From Cyprinodon diabolis (Eukaryota > Chordata > Actinopteri > Cyprinodontiformes > Cyprinodontidae), in NCBI GenBank assembly GCA_030533445.1, contig CM060066.1, positions 1,151,749 through 1,215,748 of the forward strand: a stretch of 64,000 bases of DNA, in the 5' to 3' direction. Shown here piece after piece: positions 21,182 to 33,256 of the stretch. The notes beneath the pieces are model-generated. The model made no database searches. It saw nothing but the letters and a program-made list of their open reading frames with translations, and had not been told where the DNA came from. Numbering within the stretch: position 1 is the first letter of the stretch; every line of letters starts with the position of its first letter. The translations under genes and the position numbers were made by a program.

Positions 21182-21986
21182 TCTACTTTTAAGACTAGGC
21201 TTAAAACTTTCCTTTTTGATAAAGCTTGTAGTTAGAGTGGCTCAGGTTATCCTGAGCTATCTCTATAGTTCTGCTGCTATAGGCTTAGACTGCTGGAGGA
21301 CATAGGGACCCCTTTTTCATCATTCTGCTTCATTCTATCTCTATTCTCCCACTCTGCAGAATCTGTTAGTTCAATCTCTAACGTTCTGCTCTCTCTGCTT
21401 TTTCTCATAGTAGCTTCATCTGGTCTGTTCCTGTTTGGCTGTGACTCCATCCTGGAGAGAAATATCAGCTGTGCTGCTGCCATCAACACCTTTGTTTCTA
21501 GATGTTGGAGCTTGGCCTGTTTTCCAGTGTAGTCCTGTTTCTCTGACTGTGACTAACTGGATGTGCTCTCTTCATCCTCTGACATGGGAGCTGGCTCGGA
21601 GCTCGTCTGCCTGGCTGTGTGTTTCCTGGACGGGGCCGCCTGTGGAGCTGGTTGACAGTTGCCTTTTGTATCTATGCTTCTTTTTCTATGTCTGCTTCTG
21701 TCTCCTTGAACCCCAGTGGGCCTCAGCAGATGGCCGCTCACACTGAGCCTGGTTCTGCTGGAGGTTTCTTCCTGTTCAAAGGGAGTTTTTCCTCTCCACT
21801 GTCACTACAAGCATGCTTAGTGTGAGGGATTGCTGAAGAGTCAATGAGTCGATGCAATCAGCTGGTTTTCCTTAGATAGAAAACTTTGAATCAATCTGAC
21901 TGGATGATCTGGTGAACTGGAAAGTGACCTGAGATAACATCTTGCTAATTGGAGCTATAGAAATACACTGAATAGAATTGAATTGA
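21182..21986 (+). mobile_element. CR1/L2-type LINE 3' fragment with end of ORF2
   Basis: This matches 56668-57447. The first about 50 bp encode the last ORF2 residues (LKTFLFDKA) up to the TAG near 21231-21235, then the 3' UTR follows. It belongs to a diverged subfamily ending CTATAGAAATACACTGAATAGAATTG rather than CTATATAAATAAACTG. The copy at 33951-34318 is of the same subfamily. Confidence 0.9.
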
Positions 21987-22130
21987 CTGACCTTACTAAG
22001 TGAGAAATGTAACCCGTTTTCTTAGGGCTTCTTTAAATAAAGGCTCAGTAGCTTCAGTACACATGAGACAAGTCTTGTTCATTATACAGTTCACATCTTA
22101 CATTCAAAGAGATAAGTCTTAGACTTAGAC
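21987..22130 (+). repeat. LINE 3' flank shared with 33808-33950
   Basis: About 140 bp downstream of the LINE tail is repeated, inverted, next to another LINE copy of the same subfamily. Shared landmarks include CTGACCTTACTAAGTGAGAA and ACATGAGACAAGTCTTGTT-like text. It may be a 3' transduction or an extended 3' UTR. Confidence 0.75.
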
Positions 22131-23160
22131 AACATTTATTGTAATTTTTTACACACAGTGTATACAGAACAAAATTTAATTTTGCACAGCTGCATTAACT
22201 CTTATGCCTCAAAGTAAAGAAGCAAAATATGTGGCATATTATGGACCGTTTTCAGCCACTTCTATGCTAGAGTGACTGAGGCCAATGCCTTTGGGTCTAA
22301 AGTTGGGGAAAAGAGGTGTGATTGATCCTGTCCTTCTCCACATGCAGCAATAAAAAGAGAGACTGAGGCAAAAATCGATATGAGACTTATAGGAGTTGCT
22401 CCAGTGCTGTGAATATAATGCACATAACCACTCTGAGCAGAACAGAGTGAGGTCATGGAAGATCAGACGGGGAGGAACTGCCAGTTTAATGACCATACAG
22501 GTTATCGTGCTTTTCAAAAAGAGCAGCACAGACGTTTGATAAAACTGCGCTTTTCCCCAGTCAAGATGTCAGATCAGATGTGCCAAAAAAAAACCATGTC
22601 CGAGAAGAGCAGGGGAATTATTCATCCTAAACATTCAGAGCCATTTAGCCCCCAGGCTGCACCCGGGCTGTATTTTACCAGCTCCCCTCTGCCACCGTCA
22701 CTATTCCCAATGTCTAATTGTCTATATGGCGAAAGACAGCGTTCTAAATAGGACAAATGGGCGAGGGCTGAGAGGAGGCAGTGATGTGTCAAACCCTGGC
22801 ACTGTCAGTGAGAAGTTGGAGAGTCAGAGTGATTAAAGCAATGAATCACTATTGAGGAGGTCTCAGCCACAGTGTCATCGCTAAGTCTGTTATTAGGAGA
22901 GCAACATAAGCAGTACCTAGAAGGTTCTATGGAGAATGGATGACAGACTGATGTATGCATGTATGTGGGAGATAACCAGCATTCTGAGGTGTGGACATGA
23001 TGTTTCAGCATGGCCGCTGTGTGACGACGAGCTGCATAGATGTGTCCAATTTTATCCTTATTTCAGCCTCAGTGAGACAAGACTCATAAATCCAGAGTTG
23101 GGATGTGAGCTGTGACTGCTTAGTAACACAGCAACAGAATGGCTTGGAAACTCAGGTTAG
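22131..23160. other. No gene seen
   Basis: Nothing supported in this stretch. Several 60-100 codon frames occur on both strands without domains. Confidence 0.4.
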
Positions 23161-23177
23161 ACAATTAGGCATTAAAG

Positions 23178-23605
23178 AAAGGACCAACCAAGAACCGGCC
23201 AAGGACCAGCCAAAGGCCAGCCAAGGACCGGCTAAGGGCCCATTAAGGACCAGCCAATGACTCATAAAGGACCAGCCAAGGATCAGCCAAGGGCCCATAA
23301 AGGACCAGCCAAAGGCCCATAAAGGATCAGCCAAGGGCCCATAAAGGACCAGCCAAGGGCCCATAAAGGACCAGCCAAAGGCCAGCCAAGGACTGGCTAA
23401 GGGCCCATTAAGGACCAGCCAAGGACCGGCCAAGAGGCCCATAAAGGACCAGCCAAGGGCCCATAAAGGACCAGCCAAGGGCCCATAAAGGATCAGCCAA
23501 GGGCCCATAAAGGACCAGCCAAAGGCCAGCCAAGGACCGACCAAGGACCAGCCAGAGACCCATCAAGGAAAGTGGGGTAATTTTGAATGGCTACTCCTGT
23601 CCAAA
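23178..23605 (+). mobile_element. 11-bp satellite element, copy 2
   Basis: About 390 bp of degenerate units (GGACCAGCCAA alternating with GGGCCCATAAA), ending in CATCAAGGAAAGTGGGGTAATTT as at 18844. The unit mix differs from copy 1, with many GGGCCCATAAA units, so the arrays evolve separately. The flank 23575-23600 is the inverted match of 17184-17210. Confidence 0.75.
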
Positions 23606-23772
23606 AAATGTTTTGGACCAATAAGATACAGCGATTACATCAACACTTCCACCGTAGGTAGAAGGCCGAAGCAAAACAAACACGGCAGCATCAGTTTCAG
23701 CTGGAATATCCTCTTTTTGTTTTTGGAAAAACTAGCAAAAGGAAGCGATTTTTGCCTTTGAGGATGGGAAGA

Positions 23773-24381
23773 TGTCATGATTCTCCCCTTTTGGTTCTCT
23801 GAGTTTTTAGTTTTCAGTTATTCTGTTTTGTTGATCTTTGGTTTATTTTCCATTATATTCAAGCAGTCTTTAGTTACTCTCTGCTGCCCCCTTGTGCTTG
23901 TTTCCTTTCCCCTTGGCTTCCTTCTAGGTAGTTCCACTCACACCTGCTCCTTCATTCAGCTCATTAGTCCATCCTTTGTTCTGCTCCCCTTATATACTCC
24001 ACCTCTGCAGTCACGCAGCGCTGCTTCCTTGTTGTTGTTTTGTTGCTGTCAGTTACTTCCTCGTCTCTGCCTCCCACATGAATTTTCCCTGGTTTTTTGG
24101 TTTATAGTATTTTGTATTTTTGGTCAGGAGACAGGAGACAAACACTAATACCCTCTCGACACTCAGGCCCCCAAGAGTCAAGACAAGATCCAGGGACTTA
24201 ACTAAAAATATGAACCACTGACACGAATACATAACACAATGATGGCCCGATAGCTCGGCTGAACGGTATTTATAGCAGAGGGAGTAGGTGAATAAGATGA
24301 ATGATTATCAGAGAGCCGGGAGAGAACGGCAGGTGAATGAACTGAGTAATCAGATCAGCTACTGGGGATGCGATCCTGACA
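23773..24381. mobile_element. Element with TGTCA...TGACA ends
   Basis: The left end TGTCATGATTCTCC and right end GGATGCGATCCTGACA are inverted, imperfect matches. The interior is C/T-rich, then A-rich, with a TTATATACTCC promoter-like phrase at about 23990. It may be an LTR-like or TIR element; no 5-bp target duplication is present. The element at 35491-37046 has similar ends. Confidence 0.4.
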
Positions 24382-26690
24382 TTTACTTTTTTTACGGTCT
24401 GAGGTGGAGGAAAAGCTAAACACTAGTGATGTTGAGATGAAGCCGAATGAGGCATTTGAACTGTTTGGCTAATTGCTTGAAAGATCCACACAGTTCATGA
24501 CGACTTATGTTAACATGTCACCACCTACTGGTGGAGTGCAGAACCACAGTTAGTAATATAATCTGTGATGAATGCAACTGTTTGTGCTTTTTTTCCTATT
24601 TAATTAAGTTCCTTTGAAATGTTCATGATTGGGGTATATAATGAAATCCTTTGTAAGGTTTTGTGTGTGTAAAATTTCGTAGAAAAGTACAATCTTTAAA
24701 GGTACATCGTTTGTCATTTTAGTGATATAAGCTCATACAGATAGTAAAAGCACTTGTGCAACTTGGGCAATGATGAGTAAAAGGAAAGGTGTTATTTATT
24801 TTTATTCAGGAATAGTAATTTTTCAGCAGTTATTGGCTTCAATCTATTCCTTTTTTTTTTAAACTTCACCGGCCTTTAAAAAAATAAATAAATCACAGGG
24901 CGCTGAAGATGCTGACGTGCATAAGAAGAGAAGTGCAAATATATGAAAAATTGGGTTACTGGAGTATTTTTCCCTCCCAATACTCCAATGGATTTTTCCA
25001 CGTGGCTTAAGTTGACCTCTGAAAGGTAGCGCTGTCATCTGCAGTCACATTTCCTGATTTTCTGGCCTCCATCACGCTTCCGTCTAAACGATGCCACAGC
25101 ATGCTACTCAGGAATGGGCACAAATACATCAAAATGTATTTCCAAATAAAATAAAATACCCACCTTAAAAATGTATCAAAATAAACTACAAAAAACAGGT
25201 ACCAAAATAAATCAATGTATTTTTTTATTTTCATAATAGTACAAAATACTTCATTCTAAGACTTTTTCTTCAATCCCTTCCTTTGTACAGTATCTGGAAA
25301 AACAGCGAAGTATCAAAGTAACAAAACAAGCAAAGTAACTTCAGTAACTGAAAATTGTACCGAGTAAAATATTACTGAAATTATAATGGTGATGCCTTAC
25401 ATTACTGCAAAAAGCAAAATATGGCACAATCGCTCAGCTGTTATCCAAAACCCAGCTTTTTTTTTTTTACAACAAAAACATAAAAATAGAATAATGTTTC
25501 ACTAAAAAAGAAAATGTGATGGATAACTGCCGAAAAACGGGCTTAATGAGTGGCAGTCTCCATAAAAACAAATATGTTTCACCATTTCAGACATCTATAG
25601 GATATTGTGTAAAAAAAAAAAAAAAAAAAAACAGCATTTCTTTGTATAAAACAATTTAACATATAATTTAAACCACAAATCCATATGGAAAGTTCAGACA
25701 ACTTAGTAGCAGCAATTTTACTCTCGGTTTAAATTGTTCAGCTTTACGCTAAATGACTGCATTTCTTAGAAGCTATTTTCCATTTTAGGATTCTCTGATT
25801 GTAGCAAGATTCCTGGAAATTCTGTTTCTATTGGCCCACAGAGATAAAAGGCTCAACCAATCAGTTCTTTTCTGCCTTTTTACGGCTCTTTTTGCATTAT
25901 TAATCTTGTTAATAAGGACCATTATTAGCTTAATGAAATGCAACGGCATAGATACAGGGAAGGACACAAACAACTAAGACATAAAACATTACCTTTTAAA
26001 CTTTAATGTATAGCTCCCTAAATGTGCTCATTAGAAAGGAGAAATGTAAGAGTAGGAGATTTGGGCTTCTGACTTGTCACCTGCTGAAAGGTTTGATCTA
26101 AATCTGACGTTGCTCAGTGCTTGATCTTGAAGAAGGACAGCTATGCTGAGCTGCACGCCATCGTGTTCACAGGTCTGGAAACAGCGGGGTGTTTTCAATT
26201 TTCTATTCCTTTTTATAAAAGCTGAGAGAAATATGCATGAGTGATGGTATTCTGATCAGGATTTTTTTACCGTCTCACTAGGAAAGAGGAGAATTCATTA
26301 GTTGTTAGCTGCCCAGGTAAGGAGATGAAAAATTTCTTTTTATAAAATTTCAGGCTGAGCGAGGTCCCACAGAACCACTACTCATTTGATCTGTCCGTCT
26401 TACTCATTATAAAACTATGTGAAATAAAATCTGTCCCATTTTATGACACTAATCTGACATTTGAAACATTTGTTGTGTGTGTGTATGATGAATGCATTTA
26501 AAATGTCCGTGAACGCTGACCACAGGCAATGTCCTTGATGAGATGGAAGTTTATCAACAGCAAAAATGTTTTCTTATTGCCTCGCTGTAACACAGTAGCT
26601 CCTCTGCAGTATAGGAGAGCTCTGGGCGCAGCTCTGCTATGGTGGCAGGAACTGTGGTCACAGTCGTAATGCGGCTTATTGACAGGCTGG
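24382..26690. other. No gene seen; AT-rich with degraded repeats
   Basis: About 25100-25400 is a repeat-like stretch (AAATACATCAAAATGTATTT and many AAAATA motifs) resembling a degraded fish DNA transposon. A run of about 23 A ends near 25632. No coding region is supported. Confidence 0.35.
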
Positions 26691-26691
26691 G

Positions 26692-26889
26692 TTAAATGTA
26701 TGAAAGAAAACATTTCTGTACTTGAACTGCCTTGTTGAATTGATCGGTTGTGTAGCAACAGTTATCAACAATGTCATAGAAGAAGTTGTTTTCTGGATCC
26801 ACATTGTCTTCCATGGCCTGACTTTTATAATCGATGAATGTTTTCACTTCCAGGTTATCGGCAATAACAGTTGTAGTTGTTGTGTCCAT
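26692..26889 (-). pseudogene. LINE ORF2 N-terminal fragment
   Basis: A 65-codon minus-strand frame beginning MDTTTTTVIADNLEV, acidic, with YDIVDNCCYTTDQFN. I recognise this as similar to the leader before the endonuclease domain in some fish non-LTR elements. The endonuclease itself is absent, so the fragment is 3'-truncated. The ORF1 tail of what appears to be the same element lies just upstream on the same strand, which supports the call. Low certainty on the family. Confidence 0.4.
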
Positions 26890-26951
26890 AAGGGATGAAG
26901 AAACAGTTCATGGAAATTGTGACATGGTGAAAGTGAGTCGTGCGTGATATC

Positions 26952-27130
26952 ACCTGTGCTCTCTGAGGTCCTGAATGACCAAAATCTTCCCCTCCTCCGG
27001 TGTTCCACTCAGCTTGATGAAGACCTTACAGTTCATGGTCCATGTGGACCGGATCTTCTTCTGCTTCCTCAGGAACCTTTCTTGCGATGTTGCCGTTCTT
27101 CTTGGTCAGGTGCTCATTAACCCTAGAGGG
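26952..27130 (-). pseudogene. LINE ORF1 C-terminal fragment
   Basis: The minus strand reads basic FLRKQKKIRSTWTMNC, then KVFIKLSGTPEEGK and a short acidic end before a TGA near 26952. Its position about 60 bp upstream of the ORF2-like start on the same strand fits a LINE with adjacent ORFs. Upstream frame breaks are present, so it is a decayed copy. Confidence 0.4.
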
Positions 27131-27359
27131 GTGATGGCTCCCCCGCCGGACAGGGCCCTGCCTCCGCGCTGGTGTAAGAACGGGGCTTCACATTCTGGTG
27201 AACTGTTCCAATTTAGCCACCCTCAAAATCCTCTAAGGGCGGGTTCTTCTAAGGACCCATGCTGGCAACAGGAATGTAAACACCGCCATTAAACAGTCAA
27301 GATGATGCCAACCCCAAGACGCCACTTTCCCAATTAATTTTACTGCAATCACTGCAAAA

Positions 27360-27830
27360 CAATTAATTCTGTAACTGTAGAAGAGACTTCTGCTCCTCTC
27401 TGCCGGTATTATGGCTCAATGAGCAAACTGCTCGTAGTGTCTCAGGTTTAAAGGCTGCCTTTTCCAGATGGCCTTTTAAAGCTTCTTCCCGGAATTTGAT
27501 AAAGATCTAGACCATGGTTCATAGAGTGCCACTTTAGAACAATCCAATGTTTTCCCTTAGCCATTCTTAGGTGTTTTTAGCTCTGTGCTTTTGGTCATTA
27601 TCCTGTTGCAAGACCAATGACCTGCAACTGACAACAAGTTTTCTGACATGGGCAGCACCTTTCTGTAGAATCCCTTAATAGGCTTGAGATTTTATCGCAA
27701 CGTCCAGAGATTTAGGAGACCCTATGGCCAATAAAGCAAAGCAGCCCTAGAACATAACAGAGCCTCTTGCATGTTTCACAGCAGGGGCAGTCTTCTTCAT
27801 CACCTAAAACAATGGGGCAACTCTCAGGCA
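27360..27830 (-). pseudogene. Tc1-like transposase remnant
   Basis: On the minus strand the translation passes through SVMF-GCF, AIKSQAY, then QQDNDQKHRAKNT, the second catalytic Asp block of Tc1-like transposases (GATAATGAC complement at 27594-27602). Several stops and frameshifts interrupt it. Tc1 transposases cut and paste at TA. The upstream part would lie beyond 27.85 kb, where an L1-like LINE tail has inserted. Confidence 0.7.
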
Positions 27831-27892
27831 CATGATGCTTTTAGCATCATACTGTCGGATTGTTTTCTTTTCTGTTATTATGTGGAAGCACA

Positions 27893-29106
27893 TAATGTGC
27901 TGCTTTGGCTTTGTCCGGTGGGGGAGCGGCGTGGTTCGCTCCGCTCTGGCTTTGTGCTGACCCTCGGGCTTGTGGGGGGTGGGGTGGTTGCGCCGGCTGC
28001 GGTCTGCTCTTCTTGCGGTTTTGCGCGTTGTTGGCATCGGTCTTGGTGGGGTGGAGCTGTGCTTTTGGCCAGGGGGGCGTTTTGGGGGGGTCCCGCGGCG
28101 CTCGCGGCCGGTTCGCGGCGGATGCGCATGGGCCCCGGCCGCAGGCAGGACCGCCTGTGTGTTTTTCCTGGGTGGTGCGGTCGCGGTGGGTGTTGCGGCC
28201 GGTCGCCGGGGCTTGGTGCCGGGGGGCGGGGCATGTTTCAGTGCTCTGTGGGGCTGGGGCGTTTCGGTCGGTGCCGTGGGGGGGCCGGTGTTCGGTGCCC
28301 GGCCCTACTTCAGGGTGGCCGGCTGCCGGCGGAGCCCGCGGACTCGTCCCCGCGGCTCCCCGAGGCGCCGGCATGGCGGGGGCTGGGGGGCTTCTTCGTG
28401 GCTGTCTCTCCTCCTCCCTTGGTGGGGGTCTGATTTCCGGGGCTGGCCCCTCCTTGGTGCCTTCGCTCTTGGGGTCCCTTTGGGCGCCTGGGGCTTTGGG
28501 TCTCCCGGCGCTGGACTCAGTGCTCTGGGGGGGGCCTCTCCGGCTCTCCACAACCACTATTGAGCATTTTTTCTATGGTTAAAACTTTACATGCACAAGT
28601 TCACCCTCACAAACAACTACAGGTGCTAGGCTTCAGGTACTTAGAGATTCACTTCCAAACAGAAACCCCACATTCATATCTTCAGGTAACACAGAGTACA
28701 TGTCAGACTTAATAATATTACTTTAGCGATAGTTTCAAGGTGTTGCTTTATTGTATATCTCGTACCGTGTCTTTCGGTTGAGCTGTTCTTTTTTCATCTC
28801 GTTACAGGTGATGAAGCAGACTGAAAATGTTTTGTCATTGTCTCCTTTCTATCTCCTCTTTCTTTCATCTTTTCTCCTTTTTTTTTTTTCCTTTTTCTTC
28901 TTCTGTTTTTCTGTTCTATTTACATTGCAGTGTCCATATGAACTGTCAAACTCCCTGCATAATTATAATAAAGCAATTTATATGCATGAAACAAGTGGAG
29001 CAATATGGCAATTGCCATACTGCTACACTTGTGAATTTTTTCACAATTTATTCTTATTGGCACAATGCCAGACAGGACACTGTAAAAAAAACAAACAAAA
29101 AAAAAC
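27893..29106 (+). mobile_element. L1-like LINE 3' UTR, 5'-truncated copy
   Basis: This matches 59425-60604 throughout: a G-rich segment (27900-28540), a conserved bridge beginning CTCTCCACAACCACTATTG, an AATAAAGC signal and an A-rich tail (29083-29106). Long open frames in the G-rich part exist on both strands because it lacks A/T-rich stop codons, and I do not regard them as genes. The insertion truncates the Tc1 remnant on its left. Confidence 0.88.
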
Positions 29107-29434
29107 AATAGTGTTTATTGACAACATTGAATCTGCAACTCAGCAGCTAGGACAAAAAAGGCCGGAATCTTTTTAGAGGGAAAAACTGAGGTTAGTGACC
29201 ACCTAAATCTGGAGGACAATTACAAGCTTGTGAGTCACTAACCTTGTTTTAAAGTTCAGTCTGAGCCCAGAGGAAGGAATTAATCTAATGGGATGATTTC
29301 GCACAGCATGCGACGGATGCCACCCAGAGAGTTCCAGGAGCCAAAGCCAAGAAGGCTGCTGAACTGGCTGATGAGCAGAAGCAAGCAGGTGAGGAAAAAC
29401 AGGAGTTTTCAGAAGGCAAAGCCAAAGCCGGAGT
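29107..29434. other. No gene seen
   Basis: Short spacer between the LINE tail and a solo LTR. It includes CAGG/GCCAAAGCC-type low-complexity text that may belong to an older LTR interrupted by the solo LTR. Confidence 0.35.
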
Positions 29435-30165
29435 TGTAATGGATTACTGTAGTGGATATGGATGGACCCAAAGACAACCCGCAAACAGGTCAGTGAAGCT
29501 TTTACAGTCTTTATTTAAGTGAGAGGGCGGCACTGACTCCCGGGAAGAGCGGTCAGGTTCAGCGACAGGCAGCTCCTATAGACAGAGTGGTGGTTAGTGA
29601 CCAGTGGAGGCAGGCAGATGTTAGAGTAAGGAACTTGGTCACTAACCTGGCCACAGGAAGACTCAGTTGGGCTCAGTCTGGTTACAGGAGAGGAGGGAGT
29701 CCGTGCTGGGGAAATCCAAGGTTCAGTCCGGGTCTTGACGTGGGGGGAGTCCGTAAATCCAGCAGAGGTATCCAAGGGAGAATCCAGGGGAAGTTCCGAG
29801 TCCAGATCCAGTTCAATATCCACAGAAGCAAAGACAGTTCAAAGGGGCAGGCAATCTCAGTAACTCACAGGCAGGCTGGGTCAGAAACATGGGTTGACAG
29901 TCCAGATCTCTGAGGCTGACGAGCAGGGCTCAGGCGGGCAGACAAAAATCCAGAAAGGGGTCAGGCAGGCTCAAAAAACAGGGGCAAAAACAGGTCGAGG
30001 TTCAGACAGGCAGAGGCACATAAAGAATAGGCTGGAGGTTCTCACCAAGAGGCTAGAGACGTTCTGGCACTGGAGGCTGGAGGGACGGAGCTTTTAAGCA
30101 GGAGGGGAGGAGTGAGAACAGGTGCACTGATTGAAATTAGCAGCTCCAGTGCCAGGAACGTTACA
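29435..30165 (-). mobile_element. Solo LTR, 731 bp, with GGAGT target duplication
   Basis: Ends are TGTAAT...GTTACA, flanked by perfect 5-bp repeats GGAGT (29430-29434, 30166-30170). An AATAAA on the minus strand near 29512 and a TTAAAAG TATA-like sequence near 30095 suggest minus orientation. Internal sequences were presumably removed by LTR-LTR recombination. Confidence 0.85.
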
Positions 30166-30170
30166 GGAGT

Positions 30171-31890
30171 CAATAAGGTAAACGGAAGTCCAGACCAGAA
30201 GATCAGAGATCCAAAGACGTACTGAAGGGAAATCCAATTCAGGGTCAGGGGACAGACCCAAGGTCGTAAGTAGGCAGAATCCAAAGACAGTTCAGGCACA
30301 CAGATTAGAACAGATCAGAACAACACACAGGGTATGCTAGAGAACTCTTAATAAAGGCTTGAATAATCTGGTACTGATGACTGGGGGCAAGCAGCTTAAA
30401 TAGAGCCAGGAGCAGGTGGATGAGATGAACAGCAATGAGAAACTGGGCAGAGCTAGGCCGTGAATAGAATGAACTATTAAGCCAGTCCTCAGTGCCAAGC
30501 TCATGACCAACTGAGAGATGCAAATTTCTTTTTTCAAACAAGTTAAAAAAAAGATGTTTAAAAAAAAAGAATCCAGCAATATCACAAGCTGGGAAATTAA
30601 TTTGAGTTTTAGCAATTTTATATGATGGCATTAATGTAGAAAATATAAATAACCCAAGTAAGTTGAGTAGTGAGAATTATGTGTTTCTTTCTTTGATGCA
30701 TTGATGTAAATATGCTCCGTGTGAAATAGTTTTTCTAAACCCAAGTTTTATGAATTTATTATTGTCCTCATAATGATTGTCCCATAGTTGCAGTAAATGA
30801 TTTAGAGCAGAGATTGAAGTTTTATCCCTGCACCAATTCCTCCTGCAGCCTATTTTTCACCTCTGTGTGGACCCAGACATTGTTTGTCTGAAATAAACAC
30901 TATAAACTGAACTCAAATGAGTAATAGCTCACATTTTAGACTGGAGGGAATTTGCAAGCATTGTTATCACCTTCAGCCATGCCGCATTCACTGCAGCGGA
31001 AAAAGAGGAACATAACAATTTGCATGATATTGTTGTGTCCCTGTCAGTCCCATCCCCTTTGTTTAATCTGTTATTAGTCATTCACACATAATGGCTGTGC
31101 TGTTTCAGATCATTTAAAGTCCCTTTCCAGCAGGACGGTGCAATCGAGCATGATGGAAAGCTAATTGAAGTCCACTGACACCATTAGCAAAACGCCATCA
31201 GGCTGATAAACAGTCATATAACAAGAGGCTGGATGGCTCAGGAAGAAGGAGAGATAAAAATGGTAAACATTGCGAAGGGTCAGACAGCGTCGCCCCTAAC
31301 AAGCCTGGGAGAGACGACTGAAAGAGGAGGAGAGCAAAGGAGGAAAATCATTTAAAGCATCCGAATTAACAAAGCTAACTTCTTTAAACATCCTACAGTT
31401 TCAGTTAAAGCAGTCTTGAAAGAAAAGAAAAACGTTATCATGGCAGTTTATGATCTCTTCAGGATATTTTCTTCTTTCTGGTGAAGCGGGACTTCATCCG
31501 GTTCAGCACCCTGCAACACACAAGTCCGCTTCACTCTTATCTCTAAAGGTCACACAGTACATTGACCTGCTAGCTTCTGTCATAGGCTGGCCTTTATCTC
31601 TGTGCTGCAGCTAATGCACCATGACTGTTGCCTTTGCTAAAAGGGCTAACCTGCACACAGTACCTGAAAATGTACTTTGTAGGATAGTCTTAAAGAGAGG
31701 GAAATTTGTTGTGTTTGTGAAGCAGGCACAGAATGCCTAAGCATCTTAACTGATTAACAGTCCATTTTTTAACATCATTTTCTAATCATTCATTTAAAAA
31801 GAAAAACAAATCTTTAAACTCTGCAGAGAGCTGGATATTAAAAGGATCATTAAGGATGTTTCAAGTGAAGTTACAACCAGTTACTTAGCA
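30171..31890. other. No gene seen
   Basis: The first about 330 bp (AGGCAGAATCCAAAGACAG and similar) looks like part of an older retroelement LTR. The rest appears single-copy. No domain-bearing frame was found. Confidence 0.4.
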
Positions 31891-31896
31891 AACAAA

Positions 31897-32298
31897 TGTT
31901 ACGTCCACCGGGCTTGTTTGGTGGGGGTAACATTAAATGAGACCACACAAGGATTTTCTTTAAAGTAAAAATTGAATTTATTAAATTATAATAAAGAAAC
32001 AATACCTGAAAAGGAATAAATAAAATGGGGAATAGGAAATGGCTTAATGCAACCAATAACTAAACAGAAATAAGCAAATGCAACCAAACCTAACAAAACC
32101 CAACCATAGGACAGGATACAAACCAAACCAAACCAAACGGGGTTCTGAGGAGGTCAGAGAGAGACGCCTCCTGTCTGCTGCTTGCATGACAGCTTTTAAA
32201 GGAGACAAGCACCAATTAGGGCAAAACAGATCACCTGCAGAAGGCCTGCATCCAGAATCCTGCAAGGAACAGTGGAGAAACCCACTGCAGCCATAACA
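31897..32298 (-). mobile_element. Solo LTR, 402 bp, with CAAA target duplication
   Basis: Ends are TGTTACGTCC...GCCATAACA, flanked by CAAA on both sides (31893-31896, 32299-32302). On the minus strand a TTTAAAAG promoter-like box lies near 32200 and AATAAA near 31983, giving U3-R-U5 in that direction. Confidence 0.78.
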
Positions 32299-32365
32299 CA
32301 AAGAAATGCTTGTTTAGTAAATGATTGTTGGGATCTTTTAAGATTATTTGCACAATGATAAACTA

Positions 32366-32574
32366 CGGAAGAGGATTAGGGCCACTGGAAAAAAAAAAGT
32401 TAACTGATTTTTTTTTTTTTTTTCAGTATAGTATGGGAAAAAGTCAGAATTCTGACTTTTTTTCTCAGAATTCTGACTTTAATCTCAGAATTCTGACTTT
32501 TTTCCCATGTTAAACTGAAATAAAATTTAAAAATCAGTTAACTTTTTTTTTTCAGTGTCCCTAATCCTCTTCCG
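32366..32574. mobile_element. Fold-back MITE with TA target, short copy
   Basis: The ends CGGAAGAGGATTAGGG and CCCTAATCCTCTTCCG are perfect inverted matches, extended to about 40 bp per arm with few mismatches, and flanked by TA (32364-32365, 32575-32576). The interior is a palindromic tandem of TCAGAATTCTGACTTT. The same family is at 45853-46450. TA targets suggest mobilisation by a Tc1/mariner enzyme. Confidence 0.88.
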
Positions 32575-32629
32575 TAATAAACAGTTACAGAAGTGCTGTG
32601 GATTCAAATGGGGTTTACTTGTTAGAGGT

Positions 32630-32661
<32 letters not shown>
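32630..32661 (+). repeat. Homopolymer of 32 G
   Basis: Thirty-two consecutive G on the plus strand, followed by further G runs to about 32690. It could form G-quadruplex structures; its true length may be uncertain in assembly. Confidence 0.9.
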
Positions 32662-32699
32662 CGTGGCGGTTTCTGAGGGGGGGGACGTGGTTTTGCCTA

Positions 32700-33250
32700 T
32701 TATGTCGGGAGTTGGCTGGCTGCTGGTGCTGTGCGGTGCTGGACCAGCAGATGAGGGTTCACCTGAGTGCAGGCCAATCCCAACTCCAACTGTCTCACTA
32801 CCTCAGTACTTGTCAAACAGCGTCCTCACACCGTCTCTCCTTAGAGTTTCCTGGCTGTTCCCCCTGACAGTCTCATAGCTTTGTAGAAGCAAAGAATAAA
32901 GTTAATAAAGTTAATTTAATCAGTGTACTAGGTACTAGGTTACTAACTTTGTAATTCTGTGAAGCTATTTGCTTGAAGATAGTTTGCATTCAAGGATATT
33001 GTTTTAGCTGATTCAGTGGTTTAGGCAAGGACACTACAAGGATGCCAACTACGAAATTCCTGGCTGCAAGTTGAGTACCTGTGTGTCTCAAGGCCAGGGT
33101 CTGATGTTTCTCTATTTTTATCAGGGTATATATTAGTTTGTTGACACATTGAACACATTTCACAAAGGCACAGTAATGGTGATACATCATTATACTGTAT
33201 AATTATAAAGGCTTCTGTGTTAATAAATGCCCAGTTACACAGTAATAATG
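32700..33250. other. No gene seen
   Basis: Contains GAATAAAGTTAATAAAGTT at about 32889, polyadenylation-like and possibly the end of an LTR, but I could not define an element. Confidence 0.35.
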
Positions 33251-33256
33251 CTTTAA

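Noticed and set aside
23773..24381. Calling this a solo LTR
   Set aside because: Ends are TG...CA-like and inverted, but there is no matching target duplication; kept as an unclassified element.
27771..28582. Several 80-236 codon frames in G-rich DNA
   Set aside because: They overlap on both strands, are Gly/Arg/Pro-rich, and lie within the L1-like LINE 3' UTR also present at 59.4-60.0 kb, where the frames are not conserved.
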